This document shows, one piece after another, positions 43,453 to 52,039 of a stretch of 64,000 bases of DNA. Every line of letters begins with the position of its first letter. Position 1 is the first letter of the stretch. Made by a program: the position numbers and the translations under genes. The DNA is from Streptomyces albofaciens JCM 4342 (GTDB lineage: Bacteria > Actinomycetota > Actinomycetes > Streptomycetales > Streptomycetaceae), in the NCBI RefSeq assembly GCF_008634025.1, contig NZ_PDCM01000001.1, forward strand, positions 483,501-547,500, in the 5' to 3' direction. The notes below the pieces were generated by a model. That model was not told the origin of the DNA, made no database searches, and saw nothing but the letters and a program-made list of their open reading frames with translations.

Positions 43453-44422
43453 GGTTCTTCTCAGTGTGCTTCGGGAGGAAGGGCGCTGTCACGGGCGGGT
43501 CCTCCGGCGTCGCAAGGACCCATGCCCGGTCATCGAGGATTACACGCGGTTGGCCTTCGTGGTGGGCTGCTGCTTCAGCAACTCGGAAACTGACGAGCTC
43601 GCCGACCCGGGGCACGGGAGCGCCGAGTGCGCGTGCGACGGCCTGATGGCTGCTGTAGTGCCCCGGGATGAGGATGCCTTCTTCGCGGAGGACGGTCCGT
43701 GCGCGGCCTTTCGCCTCACGTACCCGGGCCATGTAGTCGCTCTGCTGGGCCACGGTGCGCACAACACCTCTGCCGATGGGGCGGAGCTGAACGCGGCGGA
43801 AGAGTTCGATAACTCTCGCCTGACCTGTGGGAAGCCCGAGAATCTTTTCTCGGGTTTCCGGGTCCAGGTGCAGCAGAACGTTTTCCGGCAGCGGAGCGTC
43901 CTGCCAGAGCCAGTAGATCTTGTTGCGGTGCTCAGCCTTGATGGCCAGCTTGCGGTCCCGGTTATTGCCTTTGTTCAGCAGTTCCGGGCGGATTCGGAGC
44001 AAACCAGCGCTCCAACGGCTTTTCCTGTCGTCGGCCCAGACCAGCAGACAGATGTGATTCTCGGCTTCGGGTGGAATCATCCACCCTCCGAATTTCTGGG
44101 AGTACTTGCAGTCGACCTGGATTCCGGCTATCCGGTAGTCCGTGACGTCGCCGTCGGCGAAATTGAACTCGCGCTGCAAATTGATCTCAACGATTGATCC
44201 AGCGTGCGTCTTTTCCGTCTTGGAAAGTGTATTCCAGTCGTAGCGCCCTGTGGCTTCACCGTTGAGTAGCTGGTCAATGGTGTCGCGCAGTACTCGGGCG
44301 AATCGCTCACCCTGGGGATCAAGCTGCCGGAGATGTTCGCGGACAGCGACGAGTTCGCTGTCCGTTTCGGCTAGGGCTACGGCCACGGTGTTCGCGGCGG
44401 CCGAATGGTCCAGCGGAAGCAT
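43445..44422 (-). CDS. NaeI-type restriction endonuclease (type IIE)
   Basis: A 325-residue protein similar throughout to NaeI as I recall it. The catalytic domain has SKTEKTHAGSIVEINLQREF, then TDYRIAGIQVDCKYSQKFGG. From the NaeI active site (Glu70, Asp86, Asp95, Lys97) the equivalents are Glu79, Asp95, Asp104 and Lys106, all present. Leu52 in RDTIDQLLNGEATG matches NaeI Leu43, the residue whose change to Lys is known to turn NaeI into a topoisomerase. The C-terminal half is the CAP-like second DNA-binding domain (QARVIELFRRVQLRPIGRGV). Site GCCGGC is inferred from similarity. The ribosome site GAGGTGA fits the ATG at 44422. Confidence 0.92.
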   Translation of the reverse strand: MLPLDHSAAANTVAVALAETDSELVAVREHLRQLDPQGERFARVLRDTIDQLLNGEATGRYDWNTLSKTEKTHAGSIVEINLQREFNFADGDVTDYRIAGIQVDCKYSQKFGGWMIPPEAENHICLLVWADDRKSRWSAGLLRIRPELLNKGNNRDRKLAIKAEHRNKIYWLWQDAPLPENVLLHLDPETREKILGLPTGQARVIELFRRVQLRPIGRGVVRTVAQQSDYMARVREAKGRARTVLREEGILIPGHYSSHQAVARALGAPVPRVGELVSFRVAEAAAHHEGQPRVILDDRAWVLATPEDPPVTAPFLPKHTEKNRD

Positions 44423-44548
44423 GACGTCACCTCATCAACCAGCTGGCACCACACCAGCGTCCGGCTCACGAGCCTGCCATAGCCGGGAACTTGCTGTGTG
44501 CCGCTGTCCAGCCGCAGGCACGCCGCCCGCGCTACTGGCACTGATGGA

Positions 44549-45901
44549 TCAGTGGTTCCAGGGCGGCATGTGCGGCGTGGGCCCTGCTTGCGGAGTCGAT
44601 GGCGCCGGGCCGGGCACCGGCCGGTGTGTCACATGTAGTGCCTGTAGCAGTGCCGGGTGGGCCAAGGGTTTGTGTTGCCACAGGTGGTAGAGGAGGGCCT
44701 GTTCTTGGGTGGGGAAGGTGGGGGTGGGGCCGGTGCGGTGGGCCTGGCGGCGCAGGAAGGCCAGGGAGGTGGCCACGGCGGCGTATTCGGTTACGGCGCG
44801 GGCGGCGGTGGGGCCGTGGGTGCGGCGGGCTATGTCGCGGGCCACCGAGCGGGTTTTGAGGGAAGAGAGGGAGATGGGCTCGGTGGGGGAGAGCCAGCCG
44901 GTGGTGACGTACGGGGGGAGGTAGGTGCGCAGGGCGAGGAGTTCGCGGTGGCGGGCCCAGATGGCGAGCCAGGTCAGGGCCGCGAAGACGGGCAGCATGA
45001 AAAGGCCGTAGACGGTGAGGAAGCCCAGGTCGCCGAGGGTGGTGGCGGCGTTCCAGATGGAGTGCAGGAGGACGGCGGTGGCCAGGCCGAGGAAGGGCAG
45101 GGCCAGGCGCAGCGGCCGGCGGCGCGGGTAGCTGGTGGCGGCTATGCCGAAGGCCAGGCCGGTGAGCATGGTGAAGAGCGGGTGGGCGAACGGCGACATG
45201 ATGATGCGGACGAAGAACGTGCCCGCGGTGAGGGAGTCGAGCCCGGTGTGGCCGAGGGACTGGTCCTGGCCGAAGGCGTTGCCCAGGTAGAGGATGTTCT
45301 CGGTGAAGGCGAAGCCGGTGGCGGTGATGCCGGCGAGGACCAGGCCGTCCGTGACGCCGCCGAAATTCTGGCGGCGGAAGAGGTAGAGCAGGACGACCGC
45401 GGCGGCCTTGACGGTCTCCTCTATGACCGGGGCGAAGACGGTCGCGCCCCAGGTCTGGGCGTCCTCGGGGGAGAGGGTGGAGAGGTTGTTCTCCAGCCAG
45501 TTGGTCGCCAGGCCGTTGGCCAGGAGCGCGACGAGGGTGGCCGCGCAGGCACCCCAGGCGAAGGCGAAGACCAGGTTGCGGCGGGGTTCGGGGTCTATCC
45601 GGTCCAGCCAGCAGAAGCCGGCGATGAGGACGGGTACGGGGAAGACGGCGAGGCCGAGGCCGACGAGGAAGCCCTCGGTACCGGTCTGCTGGCGGACCAT
45701 CGCCAGGATGATCACGCCGGAGAGGGCGAGGAGCGAGAAGAGGGCGACGGCGCGCGCTGTCCTGCTGTGCCAGGGCGCCGGGCGGCGGCGCGGTGCGTAG
45801 TGCCACTGCGCCGCCGCGGGCGACGCGGCGGGGGCGGCGTAGCGCGGATCGGGCGCGTACGCCGGTTTCGGCGGAAGCGGAGGCGGCTGCGGCGGATTCA
45901 C
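44549..45901 (-). CDS. PrsW family intramembrane metalloprotease
   Basis: A 450-residue multi-helix protein. A Pro-rich cytoplasmic N-terminus (about 48 residues) precedes at least eight membrane segments. The PrsW protease motifs are present: FAPVIEETVKAAAVV (EExxK), GFAFTENILYL (FxxxEN), HPLFTMLTGLAFG (the His motif) and LLHSIWNAATTLG. In Bacillus PrsW cleaves anti-sigma factor RsiW; the substrate here is unknown. The C-terminal 120 residues are soluble. The start GTG at 45901 (VNPPQPPPLPPK) has only a weak ribosome site. It lies 28 bases downstream of trmB on the same strand. Confidence 0.87.
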   Translation of the reverse strand: MNPPQPPPLPPKPAYAPDPRYAAPAASPAAAQWHYAPRRRPAPWHSRTARAVALFSLLALSGVIILAMVRQQTGTEGFLVGLGLAVFPVPVLIAGFCWLDRIDPEPRRNLVFAFAWGACAATLVALLANGLATNWLENNLSTLSPEDAQTWGATVFAPVIEETVKAAAVVLLYLFRRQNFGGVTDGLVLAGITATGFAFTENILYLGNAFGQDQSLGHTGLDSLTAGTFFVRIIMSPFAHPLFTMLTGLAFGIAATSYPRRRPLRLALPFLGLATAVLLHSIWNAATTLGDLGFLTVYGLFMLPVFAALTWLAIWARHRELLALRTYLPPYVTTGWLSPTEPISLSSLKTRSVARDIARRTHGPTAARAVTEYAAVATSLAFLRRQAHRTGPTPTFPTQEQALLYHLWQHKPLAHPALLQALHVTHRPVPGPAPSTPQAGPTPHMPPWNH

Positions 45902-45929
45902 CCATCGACCCTAACCACCGTGGGGCGGG

Positions 45930-46973
45930 CTATGCCGGGCGCCGCCTGAAGAGGAGGTCGTGGACGACGTGGCCCTTGTCCAGACCCTGCCCCTCGAACT
46001 TGGTCAGCGGGCGGAAGTCCGGGCGTGGGGCGAAGCCGGAGTGGAGGTTTTCCAGTGTCGGCTCGGCGGCGAGGACGTCCAGCATCTGCTCCGCGTACGG
46101 CTCCCAGTCCGTCGCGCAGTGGACGATAGCGCCGGGGGCGAGGCGGGTCGAGGCCAGGGCGATGAATTCCGGCTGGATCAGACGGCGCTTGTGGTGGCGC
46201 TTCTTGGGCCACGGGTCCGGGAAGTAGACGCGCAGGCCGGCGAGGGAGGCGGGGGCGAGCATCTCGCGGAGCAGGATGATCGCGTCGCCGTTGGCCACGC
46301 GGATGTTGGACAGGCCGTTGCGTTCCGCGAGGCCGAGCAGGTTGCCCTGGCCCGGGGTGTGGACGTCGCAGGCGAGGATGCCGGTGTCCGGGTCGGCGGC
46401 GGCCATCTGCGCCGTGGCCTCGCCCATGCCGAAGCCGATTTCGAGGACGACCGGGCGGCCCTCGAAAAGCTCGTTCAGGTCGATCCTGGAGAGGCCGTCG
46501 ATGTCCAGGCCCCACTTCGGCCACAGGCGCCGCAGCGCGTCGGCCTGCCCGGGGGAGACCCGGCTGCGCCGGGGCTGGAAGGACCGGATCCGCCGCTCGT
46601 GGTGCGAGCCGGCCGGGTCGGCCGCGGGGCCGGTGCCGTCGGGGAACATGGGCTCGGTGCGGGGGCGCGGGTGGGGGCGCGCGGCGCCGTCACGCGGGGC
46701 GTGAGCCTGTGCGGTCTCCGCGGACCGGTCAGTCGCGAGCCGGGGAGTGGCGTCAGGGCCGGGTTCGGGGGCGGACTCGGGGCTGGACTCGGGGGCGGTA
46801 CCGGTTTCGGCGGCAGGACCGGGCTCTGCGGCAGGACCGGGCGTTGCGGCGGTACCGGGCTCGGTACCGGGGCTGGGTTCGGCTGCCGCGCCGGGGGCGC
46901 CGGGGCCGGGCTGGGCTGCTGCTCCGGGCTCGGCGGCAGGGCTGGACTCGGGGGTGGCGGGGTTCTCGGACAC
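45930..46973 (-). CDS. trmB: tRNA (guanine-N7-)-methyltransferase TrmB
   Basis: TrmB makes m7G46 in tRNA variable loops with S-adenosylmethionine. The catalytic part covers about residues 120-347: RRSRVSPGQADALRRLWPKW, VVLEIGFGMGEATAQMAA (SAM motif I), the family signature VYFPDPWPKKRHHKRRL, and the terminal TKFEGQGLDKGHVV. The first 120 residues are extra: a Pro/Ala/Glu/Gly low-complexity tail with PGPAAEPGPAAETG-like units, absent from normal TrmB of about 220-270 residues. The ATG at 46973 (MSENPATPESS) is the only start with an acidic head; an internal start near MFPDGTGP is possible. Confidence 0.93.
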   Translation of the reverse strand: MSENPATPESSPAAEPGAAAQPGPGAPGAAAEPSPGTEPGTAATPGPAAEPGPAAETGTAPESSPESAPEPGPDATPRLATDRSAETAQAHAPRDGAARPHPRPRTEPMFPDGTGPAADPAGSHHERRIRSFQPRRSRVSPGQADALRRLWPKWGLDIDGLSRIDLNELFEGRPVVLEIGFGMGEATAQMAAADPDTGILACDVHTPGQGNLLGLAERNGLSNIRVANGDAIILLREMLAPASLAGLRVYFPDPWPKKRHHKRRLIQPEFIALASTRLAPGAIVHCATDWEPYAEQMLDVLAAEPTLENLHSGFAPRPDFRPLTKFEGQGLDKGHVVHDLLFRRRPA

Positions 46974-47146
46974 AGTGGGTCGATTCTACGGGCGCGGTGC
47001 GGTCCGGGACGGGTGCGGCGGCGGCCGGAAGTGGAGGCCGGGGTGGGGGCTGGAGGTGGAAGCCGGAGGCGGCGCGGCGCAGTGTCAGCTGGACACCGCC
47101 GCCTGCTCGCCGGTCACCGCCGCCTGCTCGCCGGACACCGCTGGCT

Positions 47147-47640
47147 TCTCGGCCGGTGACCGTCGCCTTCTCGGCCAGACGCGGCCTTCGGCATCGCGAG
47201 GACCTGCGCGGTGCTCGGCCGGGCGTGGCCTTGGGCATCGCGAGGACCTGCGCGGTGCTCGGCCGGGCGTGGCCTTGGGCATCGCGAGGACCTGCGCGGT
47301 GCTCGGCCGGGCGTGGCCTTGGGCATCGCGAGGACCTGCGCGGTGCTCGGCCGGGCGTGGCCTTGGGCATCGCGAGGACCTGCGCGGTGCTCGGCCAGAC
47401 GCGGCTTTCGGCATCGCGAGGACCTGCGCGGTGCTCGGCCAGACGCGGCCTTCGGCATCGCGAGGACCTGCCTGGTGCTCGGCCGGGGGCGGCTTTCGGC
47501 ATTTGCGGGGCCCGCCTGGTGCTCGGCCGGGCGCGGCCTTCAGCATCGGCAGGGCCCCGCCTGGTCCTCGGCCGGACATCGCCTCCCGCATCGCCAGACC
47601 CCGCCCGCTCTCAGCCAGCCGACCCCTCCAGCATCGCCAA
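47147..47640. repeat. 44-bp tandem repeat array (about 11 units)
   Basis: Units begin (at GCATCG) at 47191, 47235, 47279, 47323, 47367, 47411, 47455, 47499 and 47543, with diverged units before and after (47588, 47631). The four units at 47235-47410 are nearly identical. The unit reads GCATCGCGAGGACCTGCGCG followed by GTGCTCGGCCGGGCGTGGCC and four more bases. As 44 is not a multiple of three, each frame cycles through all three. All six frames are free of stops. The array lies between the lhgO stop and trmB. Confidence 0.95.
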
Positions 47641-49179
47641 GGCCCGCCCGGCAATCTCCCTGCCGATGGGGAGGGAGGCTGTGGCGGCGGGGGACGGGGC
47701 GTTGAGGACGTGGACGATGGAGGGGGTTTCCGTGATGAGGAAGTCGTCGGCGAGGGTGCCGTCGGGCAGGACGGCCTGGGCGCGGACGCCGGCGGGGGAC
47801 GGCCGTAGGTCCTCTTCGCGGACCGCCGGCAGCAGGCGGCGGACGGCCTCGGTGAAGGCGCGGCGGGAGAGGGAGCGGCGCAGTTCGCCCGCGCCGTAGC
47901 GCCAGTGGCGGCGGGCTATGTGCCAGGAGCCGGGGTACGCCAGGGTGCCGGTCAGGTCGGCGGGGCGGACGGTGCGCCAGTCGTACCCCTCGCGGGCGAG
48001 GGCGGGGACGGCGTTCGGGCCGATGTGGACGGAGCCGTCGATGCCGCGGGTGAGGTGGACGCCGAGGAACGGGAACGCGGGGTCGGGGACCGGGTAGACC
48101 AGGCCGCGCACCAGGGAGGTGCGGGCCGGGGCGAGGGTGTAGTACTCACCGCGGAAGGGGACGATGCGCATCCCCGGCGCGTCACCGGCCAGGCGCGCGA
48201 CACGGTCGCAGTGGAGGCCGGCGCAGTTGATCAGGACGCGGGCGCGGAAGACCGTGTCGGAGGAGGCGCGCCCCGCCGCACCCAAGGAGGTGCGCCCCGC
48301 CGCACCCAAGGAGGTGCGCCCCGCCGCACCCGAGGAGGTGCGCCCCGCTGCCCCCAAGGAGATTCGCCCCGCCGCGCCTGAGGAGGCACGGGCTGCCGCA
48401 CCGGCGGAGGCATCGGAGGCATTGTGCGCCGTACGCGCCGTACGGGCCGTGTCTGAGTCCGTACGCGCCGTACGGGCCGTGCCTGAGTTACGGGCCGTTC
48501 CTGAGTCCGTACGGGCCGTTCCTGAGTCCGTACGGGCCGTACCGCCCGCCCCGCGCATCGGGCCGCCCGCCCTGCGCCCCGAACCGAACCCCCCACGCTT
48601 CCCGCCCACCACAGCCCGCACCGCCACCCGTCCCGCCCGGCGACCGATCGCGGTGGCCTCGGAGTCGTACACGACGCGGGCGCCCGCGTCCGTCGCCAGG
48701 GTGGCCAGGCAGCGGGCCACCGCGCCGAAGTCGGCGATGCCGGTGGTGCCGACGTGGATGGCGGCCAGGCCGCTGACCTCGGGTTCGTACGCGGCGATCT
48801 GGGTGGGGCCCAGTTCGCGCACCGGGATGCCGTGCTCCCGGCCGCGCTGGATCAGGCTGTGCAGGCGGGGCAGCTCGGCGCGGTCGGTGGCGACGATCAG
48901 CTTGCCGGTGACCTCGTGCGGGATGGCGTGGTCGAGGCAGAACTTGACCATCTCCGCGGAGCCCTGGAGCGCGAAACGGGCCTTGAGGGAGCCGGGCGGG
49001 TAGTAGATGCCGCTGTGGATCACGCCGCTGTTCCGGCCGGTCTGGTGGCGGGCGGGGCCGGGCTCCTTCTCCAGGACCACCACTCGCGTGCCGGGGGCGG
49101 CACGCGTGATCGCGTAGGCCGTCGAGAGCCCCACGATCCCGGCACCGATCACCAGCACATCGCAGTCGTACGCCACCAC
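47611..49179 (-). CDS. lhgO: L-2-hydroxyglutarate oxidase with low-complexity insertion
   Basis: A FAD-dependent oxidase/dehydrogenase of the DAO fold that converts L-2-hydroxyglutarate to 2-oxoglutarate. The N-terminal nucleotide-binding loop VLVIGAGIVGLSTAYAI, then HQTGRNSGVIHSGIYYPPGS and the C-terminal block TETPSIVHVLNAPSPAATAS are typical. At 522 residues it is about 115 longer than usual. Residues about 192-308 are a tandem-repeat insert (GTARTDS units of 7 and GAAGRTSL units of 8) placed between AVRAVVG and VFRARVLINCAG in the FAD domain. Without it the length is normal. The frame is intact through the insert. The stop lies inside the 44-bp array. Confidence 0.88.
   Translation of the reverse strand: MVAYDCDVLVIGAGIVGLSTAYAITRAAPGTRVVVLEKEPGPARHQTGRNSGVIHSGIYYPPGSLKARFALQGSAEMVKFCLDHAIPHEVTGKLIVATDRAELPRLHSLIQRGREHGIPVRELGPTQIAAYEPEVSGLAAIHVGTTGIADFGAVARCLATLATDAGARVVYDSEATAIGRRAGRVAVRAVVGGKRGGFGSGRRAGGPMRGAGGTARTDSGTARTDSGTARNSGTARTARTDSDTARTARTAHNASDASAGAAARASSGAAGRISLGAAGRTSSGAAGRTSLGAAGRTSLGAAGRASSDTVFRARVLINCAGLHCDRVARLAGDAPGMRIVPFRGEYYTLAPARTSLVRGLVYPVPDPAFPFLGVHLTRGIDGSVHIGPNAVPALAREGYDWRTVRPADLTGTLAYPGSWHIARRHWRYGAGELRRSLSRRAFTEAVRRLLPAVREEDLRPSPAGVRAQAVLPDGTLADDFLITETPSIVHVLNAPSPAATASLPIGREIAGRALAMLEGSAG
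48251..48550. repeat. 24-bp and 21-bp in-frame tandem repeats in lhgO
   Basis: About seven units of 24 bp lie at 48251-48418, with GCCGCACCCAAGGAGGTGCG starts at 48275, 48299, 48323, 48347, 48371 and 48395. They encode GAAGRTSL-like octapeptides on the minus strand. Adjacent, at about 48430-48550, are units of 15-21 bp encoding GTARTDS. Both unit lengths are multiples of three, keeping the frame. Confidence 0.9.
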
Positions 49180-49544
49180 AGCACCTCCCCGAGAACCAGA
49201 CGTATCCCATCATGACCGGGGGGACTGACAACGGGCCGGGAGCGGGGGAGCGTCGGAGCCCGGCCCGCGCCCACGCGTTCCACCGCGCGCCCCGCCCGAG
49301 CCAGGGCAGAAGCAGGAGCCAGGGCAGAAGCAGGAGCCAGGGCAGAAGCAGGAGCCGGCGCAGGAGCACGATCCGGAGCCGCCGCAGGAGCAGGAGCCAG
49401 CCCCTGAGCAGGAGCCGACGCCGCAGCCCAGCCCGCGCGCCCCCGCGCCCGCCCTCAACCCCGGCTCTCCGCCCTTAAGCCGCCGCTCCCGCCCTTACTC
49501 CAGCTCCCTCCAGTTCCCTACAGCTCCCGCCAGCTCCCGTCAGC
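49180..49544. other. Intergenic region with 18-bp repeats
   Basis: Three 18-bp units (GAGCCAGGGCAGAAGCAG) begin at 49298, 49316 and 49334, followed by degenerate units to about 49420. The rest is C-rich with repeated CAGCTCCC near 49500-49545. Frames through the repeats give Cys-rich or Arg/Ser-rich proteins that lack a ribosome site. No gene is supported. Confidence 0.7.
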
Positions 49545-51017
49545 TCACGCCGGCGCAACCAGCAACGGCCGCGCCCTCTCACGCAGCTCCACCACCCGGG
49601 GCTCGTCCCCGTACGGCTCCAGGCGGTGCAGGAGGTCGCGTACGTACTCGGTGGTGCGGGCCGACGAGATGCGGCCGGCCACCTCGACCGCCCGGGTCCC
49701 GGCCGCGCAGGCGGCGTCCAGGTTGCCGGACTCCAGCTCGGCCACCGCCGAGACGACCAGCCGCAGGCCGTGCGAGCGGACGTACTCCTCCGTCGGGCGG
49801 GAGAGCGCCTGCTCCGTGAAGCGGCGCACCTGGCGGGGCAGCCGCAGGTCGCGGTAGCACTCGGCGGCGTCGGCGGCGAAGCGCTCGTACGAGTAGAAGT
49901 CCAGCCAGGACGGGTCGGGGTCGCCCTCGCGGGAGCGCTCCAGCCAGCCCTCGGCGGCCTTGAGGGCGACCTCGCAGGCGCGCGACTCGTTGGCCTTGGC
50001 CTGCGCCCGCGCCTCGACCAGGCGGAAGAAGCTCATCGTGCGGGCCGTGGCCAGGCCGCGGTTGCGCTCCAGGGCCGCCTGCGCCAGGTCGACGCCCTCG
50101 TCGGCGAAGCCTCGGTAGGTCGCCTGGAGCGACATCGAGGCCAGGACATATCCCCCCAGCGGGACGTCGGCGGCGGCACGGGCCAGGCGCAGCGCCTGGA
50201 TGTAGTACCGCTGGGCCGCCTCCTGCTGGCCGGTGTCGAAGGCCATCCAGCCGGCGAGCCTGGTCAGTTCGGCGGTCGCCCCGAAGAGGGCTCTGCCGAC
50301 CTCGTCGCTGTACGAGGAGAGGAGCAGCGGCGCGGCGTCCACCCGCAGGCACTCGGGCACCATCGAGGAACGCCAGTCGCCACCGCCGTACTTGGAGTCC
50401 CAGCGGCGCGCGTCCTCGGCGGCCTCCCGCAGTTTGGTGACGTCGCTGTGGCCGACGTGCAGCGGGGCGGTGTCGGCCCCGGTGGCGCCGTCCCTGGCGC
50501 CCGTCGAGCCGTTGCCGTCCCGTACGTCCCGCAGTTCGGTCGCTTCCCGGGCGACCGAGCTGTCGGCCGGGGATATCAGCCAGCGGGACGCGGGGGTCGC
50601 GTACGCGCTCACCGAGAAGGATCCGGCCAGGCTCTGCCAGATGCCCCCGCCGCCGCGGCGTCCGGCCAGGTCGAGGCGGTACAGCTCGGTCGCGGAGCGG
50701 ACGGCGGCGCCCACGTCGCGGGGGAAGGCCAGGCCCACTTCCGGGGCCGGGTCGGCGTCGGCCAGCCCGATCTCGTGGAGCGGCACCGGCCGGCCGAGCT
50801 TGCCGGCTATCGCGGCCGCGATCAGATGGGGCGCGGCGCCCTGCGGCACCATGCCCTTGGACACCCACCGGGCGACCGACGTCTTGTCGTAGCGAAGCGT
50901 CAACCCGCGCTGCGCCCCGAGGTCGTTGACCCGGCGGGCGAGCCCGGCATTGCTGATCCCCGCGAGGGCGAGAACGGTGCCGAGCTTCTCGTTCGGCCCG
51001 CGTATATCCCTTGACAT
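49545..51017 (-). CDS. NsdA-like sporulation-associated regulator (HTH plus TPR)
   Basis: A 490-residue protein. The N-terminus ([60 protein letters not shown]) is a divergent helix-turn-helix domain. The C-terminal two thirds consist of TPR-like helix pairs ([55 protein letters not shown]). This architecture matches the NsdA group, which represses sporulation and antibiotic production in S. coelicolor, and a relative annotated as sporulation-associated at this locus, as I recall. DNA binding is inferred. The ATG at 51017 follows GAGGGG. Confidence 0.78.
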   Translation of the reverse strand: MSRDIRGPNEKLGTVLALAGISNAGLARRVNDLGAQRGLTLRYDKTSVARWVSKGMVPQGAAPHLIAAAIAGKLGRPVPLHEIGLADADPAPEVGLAFPRDVGAAVRSATELYRLDLAGRRGGGGIWQSLAGSFSVSAYATPASRWLISPADSSVAREATELRDVRDGNGSTGARDGATGADTAPLHVGHSDVTKLREAAEDARRWDSKYGGGDWRSSMVPECLRVDAAPLLLSSYSDEVGRALFGATAELTRLAGWMAFDTGQQEAAQRYYIQALRLARAAADVPLGGYVLASMSLQATYRGFADEGVDLAQAALERNRGLATARTMSFFRLVEARAQAKANESRACEVALKAAEGWLERSREGDPDPSWLDFYSYERFAADAAECYRDLRLPRQVRRFTEQALSRPTEEYVRSHGLRLVVSAVAELESGNLDAACAAGTRAVEVAGRISSARTTEYVRDLLHRLEPYGDEPRVVELRERARPLLVAPA

Positions 51018-52039
51018 GCGCACCCCTCGACACAGCGACGGCCGCCCCGCTACCCCGGGGCATGCGTCCACCCAGAGTAGTTCGCCGAATCCCGACCGTT
51101 AAGTGCCGATGTCCCGGATGGCGGGTTTCAAGTCCAAGCGGGTGGAAGGGGTTTGGCATGTGCTCCGGGTACGTGTTGCCGTGCGCCCGTGTGTGCGCGC
51201 TGGCCACTGCGGGACGGGAGCGCTTCCATGGGATCTGCGTGGGTCGGCCCGCTGCACTGGATCCAGTGGGCTGGGGGACACCGCCACCTCATTCCCCGCG
51301 GGTGGCGGTCCGGTCCGGGGGGCGAGTCCCGCCTCCCGGACTGTCGCATGTGCGGGACGGGCCCGTCGGAGTCGGCCTGAAGGGCGTCCGCTTGGCTGTG
51401 GCGGTCGGGAGGGCGCCCGGCCGCTCGGTACGGGGGTCGAGGGGTGTTCGTGACCGTGCGGCACGGTGCGCTTGGGGCGTCCGTGGCCGTACGGTACGAA
51501 GGCCCGGAGGGTGATCGTCCGGCCCCGGGGGTGAGGCCGCCGGTGGTCGGCCGGTATCGGGCCAACGGTGGTGCCCGCCGCAGATTTTGGCCGAAAATCG
51601 ACGTACGAGGGTTTGCCGGCGGAACAAAGCGATCGTCCGGGGGTGTGCCTCCGGGCCGGTGCCGAACTCCTGTCACCACCCGCCACCTCCCCGCCTCCGG
51701 GCGGAGGGCCGCGAAGGGCCCTTCATACACCACCGCGGCCCCTTGAGGGCACCGCGCACCCGGAACACGGCCCGAACGCATGCCGGACCAGGCCCGCCCG
51801 AGAGCGGTAACGTCTTCCGAACACCCCCGTACACAGGCGCTCTTTGGTGCCTCCCGAGCGCCCCTGTCGTGGCAGCATGGTCCGCGCAACAGCTTGGCAA
51901 CGGCTTGGCAATCCGCTGTGCGGGGCGGCGGTCCGGTCCACCTTGCCGACCACCGGGGGCGCTCCCCCGGGTGGACCGGCTTCCGCGACGGCGGACGGAC
52001 GGGGGCCGCCCGGCGGCGGCGAACAGGGTGGAGGCGGCG
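51018..52039. other. One-kilobase intergenic region between divergent genes
   Basis: Divergent promoter region of the NsdA-like and asparagine-synthetase-like genes. Several frames are open for 100-200 codons on both strands, but none shows family-like sequence or a good ribosome site. No repeats or strong hairpins are seen by eye. Short unrecognised genes cannot be excluded. Confidence 0.35.

Noticed and set aside
35463..44422. Prophage or integrative plasmid
   Set aside because: No integrase, excisionase, replication or structural genes, and no tRNA-derived att duplication was seen next to the island.
47147..47640. CRISPR array
   Set aside because: Units are directly adjacent with no variable spacers, and there are no cas genes.
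47085..47654. Proteins encoded by the 44-bp array (all six frames open)
   Set aside because: Open frames follow from a repeat without stops. There is no ribosome site, and frames shift with each unit.
49210..49458. Cys-rich 82-residue protein on the minus strand (GSCFCP repeats)
   Set aside because: It derives from the 18-bp repeat, lacks a ribosome site, and the other frames are equally open.
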